Assembly: GCA_020247545.1 (NCBI GenBank)
Contig: JADCIX010000005.1
Span: 1-64,000, forward strand
Reading direction: 5' to 3'
Origin: Rhodocyclaceae bacterium
GTDB taxonomy: Bacteria > Pseudomonadota > Gammaproteobacteria > Burkholderiales > Usitatibacteraceae
Length of the DNA stretch: 64,000 bases
Position numbers and translations under genes: made by a program. Positions 56,107 to 64,000 of this stretch are shown here, one piece after another (the stretch's first letter is position 1; each line of letters opens with the position of its first letter). The notes below the pieces were generated by a model that searched no databases, was not told the origin of the DNA, and was given only the letters and a program-made list of their open reading frames with translations.

Positions 56107-58355
56107 AGGCGTACGCAGTCCACAAAATAACACAACTCGCCACCAACATCGTCTTCAACGAGTCCATGAATGTCTGTTTCAAAGCCGGGGAAACGGGCGT
56201 TGAAGTCCCGAGCGAATTTCAAATATTGAACAATCGTCTTGTTGAATCGTTCACCGGGAATCAACAACGGAATACCCGGTGGGTACGGAGTAAGCAAGAT
56301 GCCGGTGATGCGTCCTTCCAGATCATCAATCGGCACACGATCGAGTTCACGATGTGCCATCTTGGCGAACGCATCGGCGGGTTTCATCGCAGGCTGCATA
56401 TCCGAGGTATACATCTCGGTAGTGAGGCGCGCGATGTCGTGCGCCTTATACATGTCGTGAATTTGCTGGCAGAGGTCGCGCAATCCCACACGCTCGTATT
56501 GCGGCTGTGTCGCCACGAACTCAGGCAGAATCTTCCACATCGGTTGGTTACGATCGTAGTCATCCTTGAACTGCTGCAACGCAGTGAGCAACGTATTCCA
56601 GCGGCCTTTGGTGATACCAATGGTGAACATGATGAAGAACGAATAGAGCCCCGTCTTCTCCACGATCACGCCGTGCTCGGCCAAAAACTTTGTGACGATA
56701 GATGCCGGAATACCGGTCTTCGCAAACTTGCCGGAGACGTCAAGCCCCGGCGTAATGATGGTTGACTTGATCGGGTCAAGCAGATTGAAGTTTGGCGCTA
56801 GGTTGCCGAAGCCATGCCACTTTTCACTAGCTTTGAGCAGCCATTGATCGCGGTTGCCGACGCCCTCTTCCGCGAGTTTGTCCGGCCCCCAGACCTTGAA
56901 CCACCAGTCTTTACCAAAGTCATCATCGACCTTGCGCATGGCGCGCCGGAAGTCGAGCGCCTCGGCAATCGATTCTTCTACTAACGCTGTACCCCCGGGC
57001 GGCTCCATCATCGCCGCCGCCACGTCGCACGAGGCGATGATGGCGTACTGCGGGCTGGTGGAGGTGTGCATCAAATACGCTTCATTGAACCGTGTGCGGT
57101 CTAGCTTCACCGTTTCGGATTCTTGCACCAAGATTTGTGAAGCCTGCGAAATACCGGCGAGCAACTTGTGTGTCGAGTGCGTGGCAAAAATTACCGCGTC
57201 TTTGCAACGTGGACGGCCATTGTTGACGTCACCAATGGCGTGCATATCTTTGTAGAACGGATGGAATGTGGCGTGCGGTAGCCACGCTTCATCAAAGTGT
57301 AATGTCTCAACGCGGCTACCCAGTGAATCCTTCAGCATTTCGACGTTATACAACACGCCATCATAGGTCGATTGGGTGATGGTGAGGATACGCGGCTTGG
57401 CGGTTTTGTCGGTAATAAATGGATTCGCGTCGATCTTGCGCTGAATGGCTTCCGGCGAAAACTCAGACAATGGAATTGGACCAATGATGCCCAAGTGGTT
57501 ACGCGTCGGCATCAAAAACACCGGGTTGGCGCCCGTCATGATGATCGCGTGCAAGATCGACTTATGGCAGTTACGGTCAACAATTACGGTATCGCCCGGT
57601 GCCACATTGGCGTGCCACACCATCTTGTTGGAGGTTGAGGTACCGTTGGTAACAAAGAAGCAGTGATCGGCGTTAAAGATGCGTGCCGCGTTTCGTTCCG
57701 ACGCCGCCACGGGGCCGGTGTGATCAAGCAACTGGCCCAATTCTTCCACCGCATTACACACGTCGGCGCGCAGCATATTTTCACCAAAAAACTGGTGGAA
57801 CATTTGCCCGATGGGTGACTTCAGAAACGCCACGCCCCCCGAATGGCCGGGGCAGTGCCATGAGTACGAACCATCCTGCGCATAGTTGACCAGCGCGCGA
57901 AAAAATGGCGGCGCCAGCCCATCAAGATAGGACTTCGCCTCACGAATGATGTGGCGCGCCACAAACTCTGGTGTGTCTTCAAACATATGAATGAAGCCGT
58001 GCAACTCGCGCAACACATCATTTGGCAGATGGCGCGATGTTTTGGTTTCGCCATACAGGTAGATTGGGATGTCGGCGTTCTTGAAACGAATTTCTTCGAT
58101 GAACGCGCGTAAATTCAACACCGCTGGATCGAGTTCGGGGCCAGGCGTGAATTCTTCGTCGTCAATCGACAAAATAAATGCGGAAGCACGACTCTGCTGT
58201 TGCGCAAATTGGGAAAGATCACCGTAACTTGTCACCCCCAATATTTCCATACCCTCGGTTTCGATGGCGGCCGCAAGCGCGCGAATGCCCAAGCCCGAGG
58301 TATTTTCGGAGCGGAAGTCTTCATCGATGATGACGATGGGGAAACGAAATTTCAT
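56103..58355 (-). CDS. Orn/Lys/Arg decarboxylase, inducible fold-type I class
   Basis: A 750-residue PLP enzyme of the AdiA/LdcC/SpeC group. The N-terminal wing domain is CheY-like (FPIVIIDEDFRSENTSGLGI, GVTSYGDLSQF); the core has WHCPGHSGGVAFLKSP, FFVTNGTSTSNKMVWHA, RNCHKSILHAIIM, HFDEAWLPHA and the Schiff-base Lys397 in ATHSTHKLLAGISQAS; the C-terminal domain has ILLTPYPPGIPLLIPGE. Which of arginine, lysine or ornithine is used cannot be decided by eye. Products are CO2 plus a polyamine precursor, useful for acid resistance. Translationally coupled to the receiver gene. Confidence 0.94.
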   Translation of the reverse strand: MKFRFPIVIIDEDFRSENTSGLGIRALAAAIETEGMEILGVTSYGDLSQFAQQQSRASAFILSIDDEEFTPGPELDPAVLNLRAFIEEIRFKNADIPIYLYGETKTSRHLPNDVLRELHGFIHMFEDTPEFVARHIIREAKSYLDGLAPPFFRALVNYAQDGSYSWHCPGHSGGVAFLKSPIGQMFHQFFGENMLRADVCNAVEELGQLLDHTGPVAASERNAARIFNADHCFFVTNGTSTSNKMVWHANVAPGDTVIVDRNCHKSILHAIIMTGANPVFLMPTRNHLGIIGPIPLSEFSPEAIQRKIDANPFITDKTAKPRILTITQSTYDGVLYNVEMLKDSLGSRVETLHFDEAWLPHATFHPFYKDMHAIGDVNNGRPRCKDAVIFATHSTHKLLAGISQASQILVQESETVKLDRTRFNEAYLMHTSTSPQYAIIASCDVAAAMMEPPGGTALVEESIAEALDFRRAMRKVDDDFGKDWWFKVWGPDKLAEEGVGNRDQWLLKASEKWHGFGNLAPNFNLLDPIKSTIITPGLDVSGKFAKTGIPASIVTKFLAEHGVIVEKTGLYSFFIMFTIGITKGRWNTLLTALQQFKDDYDRNQPMWKILPEFVATQPQYERVGLRDLCQQIHDMYKAHDIARLTTEMYTSDMQPAMKPADAFAKMAHRELDRVPIDDLEGRITGILLTPYPPGIPLLIPGERFNKTIVQYLKFARDFNARFPGFETDIHGLVEDDVGGELCYFVDCVRL

Positions 58356-58421
58356 GGTGGCTTTCTGGGCGCTTATTGAACTGAAACTGGACAGAAGCGG
58401 GGTTTTGAAAAGAACGGGCGG

Positions 58422-58451
58422 ATTATATGTGAGTCACGCCAAGAGCGTGAC
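58422..58451 (-). promoter_or_regulatory. -10 box and palindromic operator candidate before the decarboxylase
   Basis: On the minus strand TATAAT (58422-58427) lies 67 bp before the start codon. Just upstream, GTCACGC-CAAGA-GCGTGAC (58433-58451) is a perfect 7-bp inverted repeat occupying the spacer between -10 and -35. No good -35 box is present, suggesting an activator- or repressor-controlled promoter. Confidence 0.5.
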
Positions 58452-58489
58452 GTTTGGCGCGGCATTGGACGAACACCGGCGAATCAACT

Positions 58490-59830
58490 TTATAAGAAAG
58501 ACTCATTGCCGCGCAGAAACCGCCATTTACCCGGTGGCAAATCGCCCAGTACCACCTTGCCGATACGAATGCGCTTTAGGCCCACAACCTTTAGGCCGAC
58601 CATTTCGCACATTCGACGAATCTGACGCTTTTTGCCTTCTCGCAAAACAAAATTGAGTTGGTCGGCGTTTTGCCATTTCACCCCGGCGGGTTTCAGCGCC
58701 TCGCCGTCCAGTTCGAGGCCGTGCCGCAATCGTTCCAGGTCACCAAGCGCAAGTTTGCCCTCAACACGCACGAGGTATTCTTTTTCGACTGGGCTGTTTT
58801 CACCCACCAATTGTTTGGCAATACGCCCATCCTGGGTCAATACGAGGAGTCCGGTGGAGTCGATGTCGAGCCGCCCGGCCGGCGCCAAGCCGCGACGATT
58901 AATGTGCTGAAAGCGTTCTTCGTCCGACTCAACCTGTGTCTCGGCTGTAATGAGCACACTCGCCGGCTGATAACCATCTTCCGCCTGGCCGGAGACATAC
59001 CCGATGGGTTTGTTTAGCAGGATTGTGACGCGCTGATCCTGCATCATCGAGGCGTGTTGGTCTAGCGTCAGCTTGGCAGTTGGCAATACCCGCGTGCCAA
59101 GTTCCGTAACACGCTCACCGTCCGCCCATACCCAGCCGCGGGCGATGTAGCTGTCCGCTTCCCGCCGCGAACAAAGGCCTTGTTCCGACAACAGTTTGGA
59201 AACCCGGATCATGCCGTCTGTCTCGCGCGCTGGTGCCGCAGAGACCAAGCCCGGCGTTGCCTTGGGGATCGGTTTGTTATCGCGTTTACCATCGTAGCGA
59301 CCGGTCTTGCCGTCGATACGCGAAACCTGGGCACGATCTCCTCTCGGCACGGCTCCGGGATTACTACCGATACCCATTCCAGTCGATCGTCGCCCAACTG
59401 CACGTTGAACAAATGTCCGAGAAGTTTCCGCATCACGCGGTAAAGCGCCACTTCGCCTTCCTCCTCCGTGTTCAGTACGTTCATGGCCCCCGGCCGGTTT
59501 TCCTGCTGCGGGTTTCCCATCTGCTCGTTCGCCGAACTTGCCCGGTGGCCTCAGCGGCATCGGTGGCTTTTGTGACTTCGATCGATAGTCCTTGCCGCCA
59601 GATGTTGTTGATGGCGTCGCATTGATCAGTGGGTCCTTAATCTTTGCGCGCACAACCGGCAGCTCGCGCCCATCACGACGCGCTGCTTGTTTGGCACGTG
59701 TAGAGTGACTTCTGCCGGTGCCCACGTTTGCGTTGGTACCAGTCGCGTCAGCGCCACGCTTGGCGACGGATTTGGCAAGAGTCAGGGTCGGTTTTTTTGT
59801 TGCCGGTTTTGTTGCCGGTTTTGTGGACAT
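58490..59830 (-). CDS. RluF/RluB-like 23S rRNA pseudouridine synthase with basic N-terminal extension
   Basis: A 446-residue RsuA-family enzyme. The last 240 residues hold an S4 domain (IRVSKLLSEQGLCSRREADS) and the synthase domain with the catalytic Asp in APAGRLDIDSTGLLVLT, EKEYLVRVEG and KRQIRRMCEMVGLKVVGLKR, closest to RluF. The first 206 residues are a low-complexity, Lys/Arg/Gly/Pro-rich tail starting with repeated ATKP units. The ATG at 59830 gives this tail; a core-only start at 59212 also exists. Tails of this sort are frequent in betaproteobacterial RluB-type enzymes and may bind rRNA. Confidence 0.9.
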   Translation of the reverse strand: MSTKPATKPATKKPTLTLAKSVAKRGADATGTNANVGTGRSHSTRAKQAARRDGRELPVVRAKIKDPLINATPSTTSGGKDYRSKSQKPPMPLRPPGKFGERADGKPAAGKPAGGHERTEHGGGRRSGALPRDAETSRTFVQRAVGRRSTGMGIGSNPGAVPRGDRAQVSRIDGKTGRYDGKRDNKPIPKATPGLVSAAPARETDGMIRVSKLLSEQGLCSRREADSYIARGWVWADGERVTELGTRVLPTAKLTLDQHASMMQDQRVTILLNKPIGYVSGQAEDGYQPASVLITAETQVESDEERFQHINRRGLAPAGRLDIDSTGLLVLTQDGRIAKQLVGENSPVEKEYLVRVEGKLALGDLERLRHGLELDGEALKPAGVKWQNADQLNFVLREGKKRQIRRMCEMVGLKVVGLKRIRIGKVVLGDLPPGKWRFLRGNESFL

Positions 59831-59958
59831 ATCGGTCGGTATCGATTCAAGTGCAATGAGATGGTGGGCGCGCAGTTGGCGAACGGGAAAATCGCCGATG
59901 CATGCGACCAAATTGCCATTATGGTGGGTTTACGCTTAAACTCACGTCCGATACGTTG

Positions 59959-60033
59959 GGGCGGTTAACTCAGCGGTAGAGTGCCACCTTCACACGGTGG
60001 AAGTCACTGGTTCGATCCCAGTACCGCCCACCA
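59959..60033 (+). tRNA. tRNA-Val (CAC)
   Basis: A 75-nt cloverleaf with encoded CCA. Acceptor stem GGGCGGT/ACCGCCC, D arm CTCAGCGGTAGAG, anticodon stem-loop CCACC-TTCACAC-GGTGG with anticodon CAC, and T arm CTGGTTCGATCCCAG. No other tRNA is adjacent. Confidence 0.97.
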
Positions 60034-60151
60034 ATCGCTCGCCGAGCAGCGGTGCTGAGCGTATTGCTAGCGCTAAAGCGCGTTTTGAAACTCCTTTATC
60101 CACGCGCTTTTCGGGACATTCCTGTCTGCAAATGCCCGCCCCTATTAGACT

Positions 60152-60442
60152 TTAGACTTTAGACTTTCGATTTACGGCCCCCCGCCGCAGCTGGTCAGCG
60201 ATATGCAGCGCGAAGGAAATTAACAACGCGCCGCCGATCCAGCCGACGCCAGCACCAACCAGTGCGCCGCGAAATGCAAGCACCAAACCGGCGCCCGCTC
60301 CCAGACTGAACACCAGATCGAGCGGCGGGATACCACGCCCGGTACGCTGGTACATCACCGACAGCGCCACCAGCTCTAGCAGCATCACAAACAAAATGAC
60401 ATCTGCGGCCAGGCCGCTGGCGAAAAAACTTGCGATGGTCAT
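60152..60442 (-). CDS. Small membrane protein coupled to DUF3422 gene
   Basis: A 96-residue protein with three likely membrane helices (FFASGLAADVILFVMLLELV, LDLVFSLGAGAGLVLAFRGA, GVGWIGGALLISFALHIAD). I do not recognise a named family. Its ATG overlaps the stop of the DUF3422 gene by four bases, so the two are translated together and probably interact in the inner membrane. The coding end runs into a tandem TTAGACT repeat (about 60145-60167). Confidence 0.8.
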   Translation of the reverse strand: MTIASFFASGLAADVILFVMLLELVALSVMYQRTGRGIPPLDLVFSLGAGAGLVLAFRGALVGAGVGWIGGALLISFALHIADQLRRGAVNRKSKV

Positions 60443-61743
60443 CGCGGGTTGTCGTCGTCACTGCCAACAACACGTCGTCTCGCGCGCCTCACCGCGAGTG
60501 CCACGAGTAATACAATGATCGGGATGGACAGACCGGTGGCAAACTCGACATTGACGTCAACCCCGCCCGCCGCAATCGCCTTGAATACCCAATTGATCAA
60601 CCCGACAACATAGTAAGTAATGGCGGCAACGGACAATCCTTCAACCGTTTGTTGCAGTCGCAACTGTAGTTTGGCGCGTTTATCCATCGACGCCAGCAGC
60701 GCCTGATTCTGCCGTTCGCGCGCAATGTCGACACGCGTGGACAGCAATCCGCTGGTCTGCGCAACTCGGTCGGACAGATCACGGAGGCGCTGCGAGACGG
60801 TGGTACAAGTCGCCATTGCCGGCGCTAAACGGCGAGTCATGAACTCATCGATCGTTTGTACACCGGCAATGCGGCGTTCACGCAGCTCAGCGATTCGCGT
60901 CCGCACCAAATCGTAGTAGGCCCGACTCGCGCCAAAACGATACTGGCTGCCGGCCAGCGCATGTTCGACTCCGGCTGCTAAGCGCGTGAGCTCACCCAGC
61001 AGGTGCTCATCATCAACCGCTGCGTTGGATTTATCTGCACCGATGTTATCGGTCACACTGCTGAGGCGGCGCTCCATCGCCGATACTTCTGCACCACGCT
61101 GGCGCGCCACCGGCAACCCGAGCAATGCAAGCATTCGATAGGCCTCAATCTCGAACAAACGCTGCACCACACGCCCCGCCTGGTCGGGTGTGAGGCCGAC
61201 ATCAATCACCAGAAAACGTGAATACCCATCCTTATGAATTTTGAAGTCGGTGAATGCGATGCCAGCCCCCTCACTGACCTCGGCACCGACTGCAATGTTG
61301 CCTAGGAAAAAAGCTTCTAGTTCAGCCGCAGTTGGAACGGGCTGACGCGGCACCAAGGCCGCATGTGCGGCGACCATTCGCTGGCCGGGAATGCCCTCCA
61401 GCCAGTCCTCGGGCAAAAACGATACCGCCGATTCAGTGAACGGCTGCGGACTAACACCAGCGACAAAAAATGTATAGCCGGAGAACTCGCCATGTCGTTC
61501 CCACTTGATTCGTAGATTGTCCAGTTGCGCGCTGAAATGGGTCGCCCCGGGCTGGGGCGGGGTGACGCCGAAGCGCTCACAAAGTGTAACGATGTGCTCC
61601 AACTCTGCGACTCGGTCCTCCGGTGTGACCAGCACCGCGACATAACTTGCGCGTGTTGGCGCATGGATCTCGACTGAAAGACGTGCGTGTACTTCCGCAG
61701 CGAGGGTGTAACGATCTGCGTGATCAACGAGACGAGGGGACAT
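60439..61743 (-). CDS. DUF3422 family membrane-anchored protein
   Basis: A 434-residue protein of the DUF3422 family. The N-terminal segment HADRYTLAAEVHARLSVEIH, THFSAQLDNLRIKWERHGEF, EFSGYTFFVAG and GNIAVGAEVSEGAGIAFTDF are typical; a coiled-coil middle (about 200-350) is followed by two C-terminal helices (VAAITYYVVGLINWVFKAIA and LSIPIIVLLVALAVRRARRR). Function unknown. The ATG at 61743 is preferred over a TTG four codons earlier. It forms a pair with the small membrane protein and follows bchP by about 125 bp. Confidence 0.88.
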   Translation of the reverse strand: MSPRLVDHADRYTLAAEVHARLSVEIHAPTRASYVAVLVTPEDRVAELEHIVTLCERFGVTPPQPGATHFSAQLDNLRIKWERHGEFSGYTFFVAGVSPQPFTESAVSFLPEDWLEGIPGQRMVAAHAALVPRQPVPTAAELEAFFLGNIAVGAEVSEGAGIAFTDFKIHKDGYSRFLVIDVGLTPDQAGRVVQRLFEIEAYRMLALLGLPVARQRGAEVSAMERRLSSVTDNIGADKSNAAVDDEHLLGELTRLAAGVEHALAGSQYRFGASRAYYDLVRTRIAELRERRIAGVQTIDEFMTRRLAPAMATCTTVSQRLRDLSDRVAQTSGLLSTRVDIARERQNQALLASMDKRAKLQLRLQQTVEGLSVAAITYYVVGLINWVFKAIAAGGVDVNVEFATGLSIPIIVLLVALAVRRARRRVVGSDDDNPR

Positions 61744-61868
61744 GGGAGACGCCAAGGGAAGTTGAGGATAAATTGCCGATAACCGTGAAAGACTGCCAGC
61801 AAATGCCCTTCGCCGTCAACCGCCAGGATTGTTCCGGTGGGAACAACCCGACGGCGGTGCCAATGACG

Positions 61869-63077
61869 CTAGACGCGCGCGAACCCCATCAGATGTGCCA
61901 AATCCTTGAAGAAGATTCGGACGTGTGCCAGCGGCTTGGCGCGAACGAGTTTCTTGTGCATGTATGCCTGCCACGTGAGTTCTTGTACGTCTTTGTCGCG
62001 ACAAATGCTGACAAACCGCTCACGGCGCTTATCGCTGTTGTACCAAAACGTCTGCATGATGCCCAAAATCCAAAATACGCGGCCATGCGCTTTCATGAAC
62101 CGCTTTCTCGCAGATGCGAGCGCGCTGACTTGATTGGTTGCAAAAAATTGCAGCGCCGCCTCAGCGGCCAGCCGACCGCCTAACATCGCGTAATAAATAC
62201 CCTCACCGGAAGCAGGTGCCACGACGCCGGCTGCGTCACCTGCAAGCACCACATCACGACCGTTATCCCAACGCTTGAGTGGCTTCATCGGTAGCGGTGC
62301 GCCCTCGCGGCGTACGGTTGCGGCGTCCTTTAGTCCCGCCGCCTCACGTAATACTGCGGTGGCGTTTCGAATGGAGAAACCCTTGTGCGCGGTTCCCATG
62401 CCGACACTCGTCGTGTTGCCGTGTGGGAACACCCAACCATAAAAGTCAGGCGAGACAACACCTTGGTAGTAGACATCACAACGCGCCGGATCGAAGCTGG
62501 TCGTCGCCGCGGGCGACTGCACAATCTCGTGGTAAGCATAGACATAGTTCACATCGGCTGCGGCATCGACTTCCTGACGTGCAACCTTTGACGAAGCCCC
62601 ATCGGCACCGATCACCAGACGGGTGCGCACCATGTGTGATCGCTTATGCTCAACCCCATCCCCACATTCATTACCTGTACTGTAGTGGACAATTGCGTAG
62701 CCGGCGCTATCACGCGTGATCGACTCATAACTGCCGGTGACGCGGGTTGCACCCAACAACTCTGCGCGCGCACGTAGCCACTCATCAAAATGTTCACGAT
62801 CGACCATGCCGACAAATCCACCGGTAATCGGCATATCGACGGCAATGCCCTTTGGTGACACCATACGCGCCGATGTGACCTTTGCCACCAGCAATTCATC
62901 TGGGATGGAAAACTCTTCAATGGCAGCGGGCGGGATTGCACCGCCACAAGGCTTGATACGGCCGGCTTTATCTAGCAGCATGACGCGTTTGCCCTTGCGA
63001 GCCAAGTCGCTCGCTGCGGTTGAACCCGAAGGCCCGCCCCCTACAACCACTACGTCGTACACGTCTAGGTTCAGCAT
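61869..63077 (-). CDS. bchP: Geranylgeranyl reductase of bacteriochlorophyll synthesis
   Basis: A 402-residue FAD-dependent reductase that saturates the geranylgeranyl tail to phytyl on bacteriochlorophyll. FAD motif YDVVVVGGGPSGSTAASDLA, RIKPCGGAIPPAAIEEF, VDREHFDEWLRARAELLGA, VIGADGASSKVAR, FYGWVFPHGNTTSVGMG and VVLAGDAAGVVAPASGEGIYYAM are all as in BchP rather than archaeal relatives. One base separates the upstream transporter stop from this ATG, so the two are co-transcribed. This order (BCD transporter then bchP) matches photosynthesis gene clusters of purple bacteria, placing the host among phototrophs. Confidence 0.94.
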   Translation of the reverse strand: MLNLDVYDVVVVGGGPSGSTAASDLARKGKRVMLLDKAGRIKPCGGAIPPAAIEEFSIPDELLVAKVTSARMVSPKGIAVDMPITGGFVGMVDREHFDEWLRARAELLGATRVTGSYESITRDSAGYAIVHYSTGNECGDGVEHKRSHMVRTRLVIGADGASSKVARQEVDAAADVNYVYAYHEIVQSPAATTSFDPARCDVYYQGVVSPDFYGWVFPHGNTTSVGMGTAHKGFSIRNATAVLREAAGLKDAATVRREGAPLPMKPLKRWDNGRDVVLAGDAAGVVAPASGEGIYYAMLGGRLAAEAALQFFATNQVSALASARKRFMKAHGRVFWILGIMQTFWYNSDKRRERFVSICRDKDVQELTWQAYMHKKLVRAKPLAHVRIFFKDLAHLMGFARV

Positions 63078-63078
63078 G

Positions 63079-64000
63079 TCAGTCGCTCCCTTCCATTCGA
63101 GGCGTCAATTCCAGCGGTTTATGAGTCATGCGATCGTTGACTGCGGTGGTAACTACAGCACCGGTCGTACGATCAATACGAATATTCATTGCTAACCAAG
63201 CAGCCGCGACGAACGCGATTGCTTCCAGTCCAAACACCAATGCATAAGCACTTCCCTGGCTGGCGGTACCGCCCATGAGCAGTTTGCCGAGATCGGCGAG
63301 CACGGTACCCAAGAATCCACCGACACCAAAGGCGATTGCCTGTGATGCGCCCCACATCCCCATACGAACCCCCTCGCGGGCGCTGCGTCCTTGCGACGCC
63401 ATCGCCATCATTGCGCCGATGGCGGCAATCGAAAAGGCGCCATTAGCAACACCCAGTAGAAATACGTTTTCGCGTAGCGGCCATGGCGTGCCGGCAACAC
63501 CAGCCACCACCAAACCAGCCTGTGCAATTGCGGAGGCGACACAACCGCCCACTACCCACGCCTTCAACGACGCCACCGCGCGTCCCTTAAACAGCGTTGT
63601 CATGAGCGCAACCAGCAACATGCCAGCGAACACACCACCATGTTGGATACCGGACAACTTGGTTGACTCGCCCGGTGTAAAGGCAAAAATCGCACCGGCA
63701 AATGGTTCGAGAATCAGGTCTTGTGCGCTATAGGCAATCATCGACACAAATACAAAAATGGTGAAATGACGCGCGTCTCGCTCTGACCAGACTTCCTTAA
63801 GTGCATCGAGGAATGCAGGCTTCGCGGCCTCAGTATCTGGCAATTCAGCCGTTTCTTTGCCATTGCCTTCGACACGCCAGATGGCCATCAGGGTGACCAA
63901 AAATGCAACCACCGACACGCCACCGGTCACAGAGATCATTCGCTCCGTAGAAAACGGATCGAGCAATTTACCGGCGACCGTCGCAGTAATTGCAAAGCCC
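63079..64000 (-). CDS. PucC/Bch2-like BCD family light-harvesting transporter, partial
   Basis: The C-terminal 307 codons of a multi-helix MFS-like protein; the reading frame is open to the window end, so the N-terminus is missing. At least seven helices are seen. VSMIAYSAQDLILEPFAG, SGIQHGGVFAGMLLVALM, GVANGAFSIAAIGAMMAMAS and GASQAIAFGVGGFLGTVLAD are signatures of the PucC/LhaA/Bch2 group, which assist assembly of light-harvesting complexes or handle bacteriochlorophyll. Its stop lies one base before bchP. In purple bacteria a bch2-type gene beside bchP and bchG is usual, so bchG may lie just beyond the edge. Confidence 0.92.
   Translation of the reverse strand, partial: GFAITATVAGKLLDPFSTERMISVTGGVSVVAFLVTLMAIWRVEGNGKETAELPDTEAAKPAFLDALKEVWSERDARHFTIFVFVSMIAYSAQDLILEPFAGAIFAFTPGESTKLSGIQHGGVFAGMLLVALMTTLFKGRAVASLKAWVVGGCVASAIAQAGLVVAGVAGTPWPLRENVFLLGVANGAFSIAAIGAMMAMASQGRSAREGVRMGMWGASQAIAFGVGGFLGTVLADLGKLLMGGTASQGSAYALVFGLEAIAFVAAAWLAMNIRIDRTTGAVVTTAVNDRMTHKPLELTPRMEGSD

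Noticed and set aside
60145-60167. TTAGACT tandem repeat as a functional site
   Set aside because: Three short units at the end of a coding frame, too short and simple to support a function.

Overview
The window looks like chromosomal DNA of a phototrophic betaproteobacterium, probably in or near Burkholderiales. The evidence is a dnaX-ybaB-recR operon preceded by the 4.5S RNA gene, a Bug-type (tripartite tricarboxylate family) solute-binding protein, a gcvTHP operon behind a tandem glycine riboswitch, and at the right edge bchP followed upstream by a PucC/BCD-type light-harvesting transporter, which marks the border of a photosynthesis gene cluster. Genus cannot be fixed from the sequence alone.

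Layout. 1-3.5 kb: an initiator tRNA-Met with a good promoter and a boxA-like leader at the left edge, then recR, ybaB, dnaX and ffs, all on the minus strand. 3.5-4.7 kb: about 1.1 kb with no recognisable gene. 4.7-12.5 kb (minus): DUF2237 protein, moaE, moaD, mobB, prolyl oligopeptidase, rmuC, typA and a truncated haemoglobin. 12.5-17.8 kb (plus): arnD (apparently leaderless), a bcp-type peroxiredoxin, a duplicated terminator, a PIN-PhoH protein with a coupled exported protein, and an LplT-like transporter. 17.9-23.9 kb: a palindromic repeat, a fused indolepyruvate:ferredoxin oxidoreductase and a large membrane protein (minus). 24.2-25.6 kb: an S41 protease lipoprotein.

25.6-33.4 kb looks like an accessory patch. 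It holds a 246-bp inverted-repeat element with CTAG flanks, an orphan terminator, a decayed SAM methyltransferase pseudogene, and then a tightly coupled four-gene operon: a TonB-dependent receptor, an ABC ATPase and two ABC-2 permeases of the DUF3526 type. I know of no function for this combination and regard it as the best candidate for an undescribed system here.

33.4-46.3 kb: a chemotaxis receptor, a soluble PAS histidine kinase, two transport genes, glnS, a PaiB-like flavin protein, an exported protein of unknown function and a large membrane histidine kinase. 46.3-51.1 kb: gcvP, gcvH and gcvT with the riboswitch. 51.4-59.8 kb: an Old Yellow Enzyme, a 979-residue exported NHL/InlB-repeat/FG-GAP protein, a stand-alone receiver coupled to an Orn/Lys/Arg decarboxylase, and an RluF-like pseudouridine synthase with a long basic N-terminus. 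60-64 kb: tRNA-Val, a small membrane protein with a DUF3422 protein, bchP, and a transporter cut by the window end.

Most of the window is ordinary housekeeping DNA with short intergenic gaps. All functional calls rest on reading protein motifs by eye; no database search was run.
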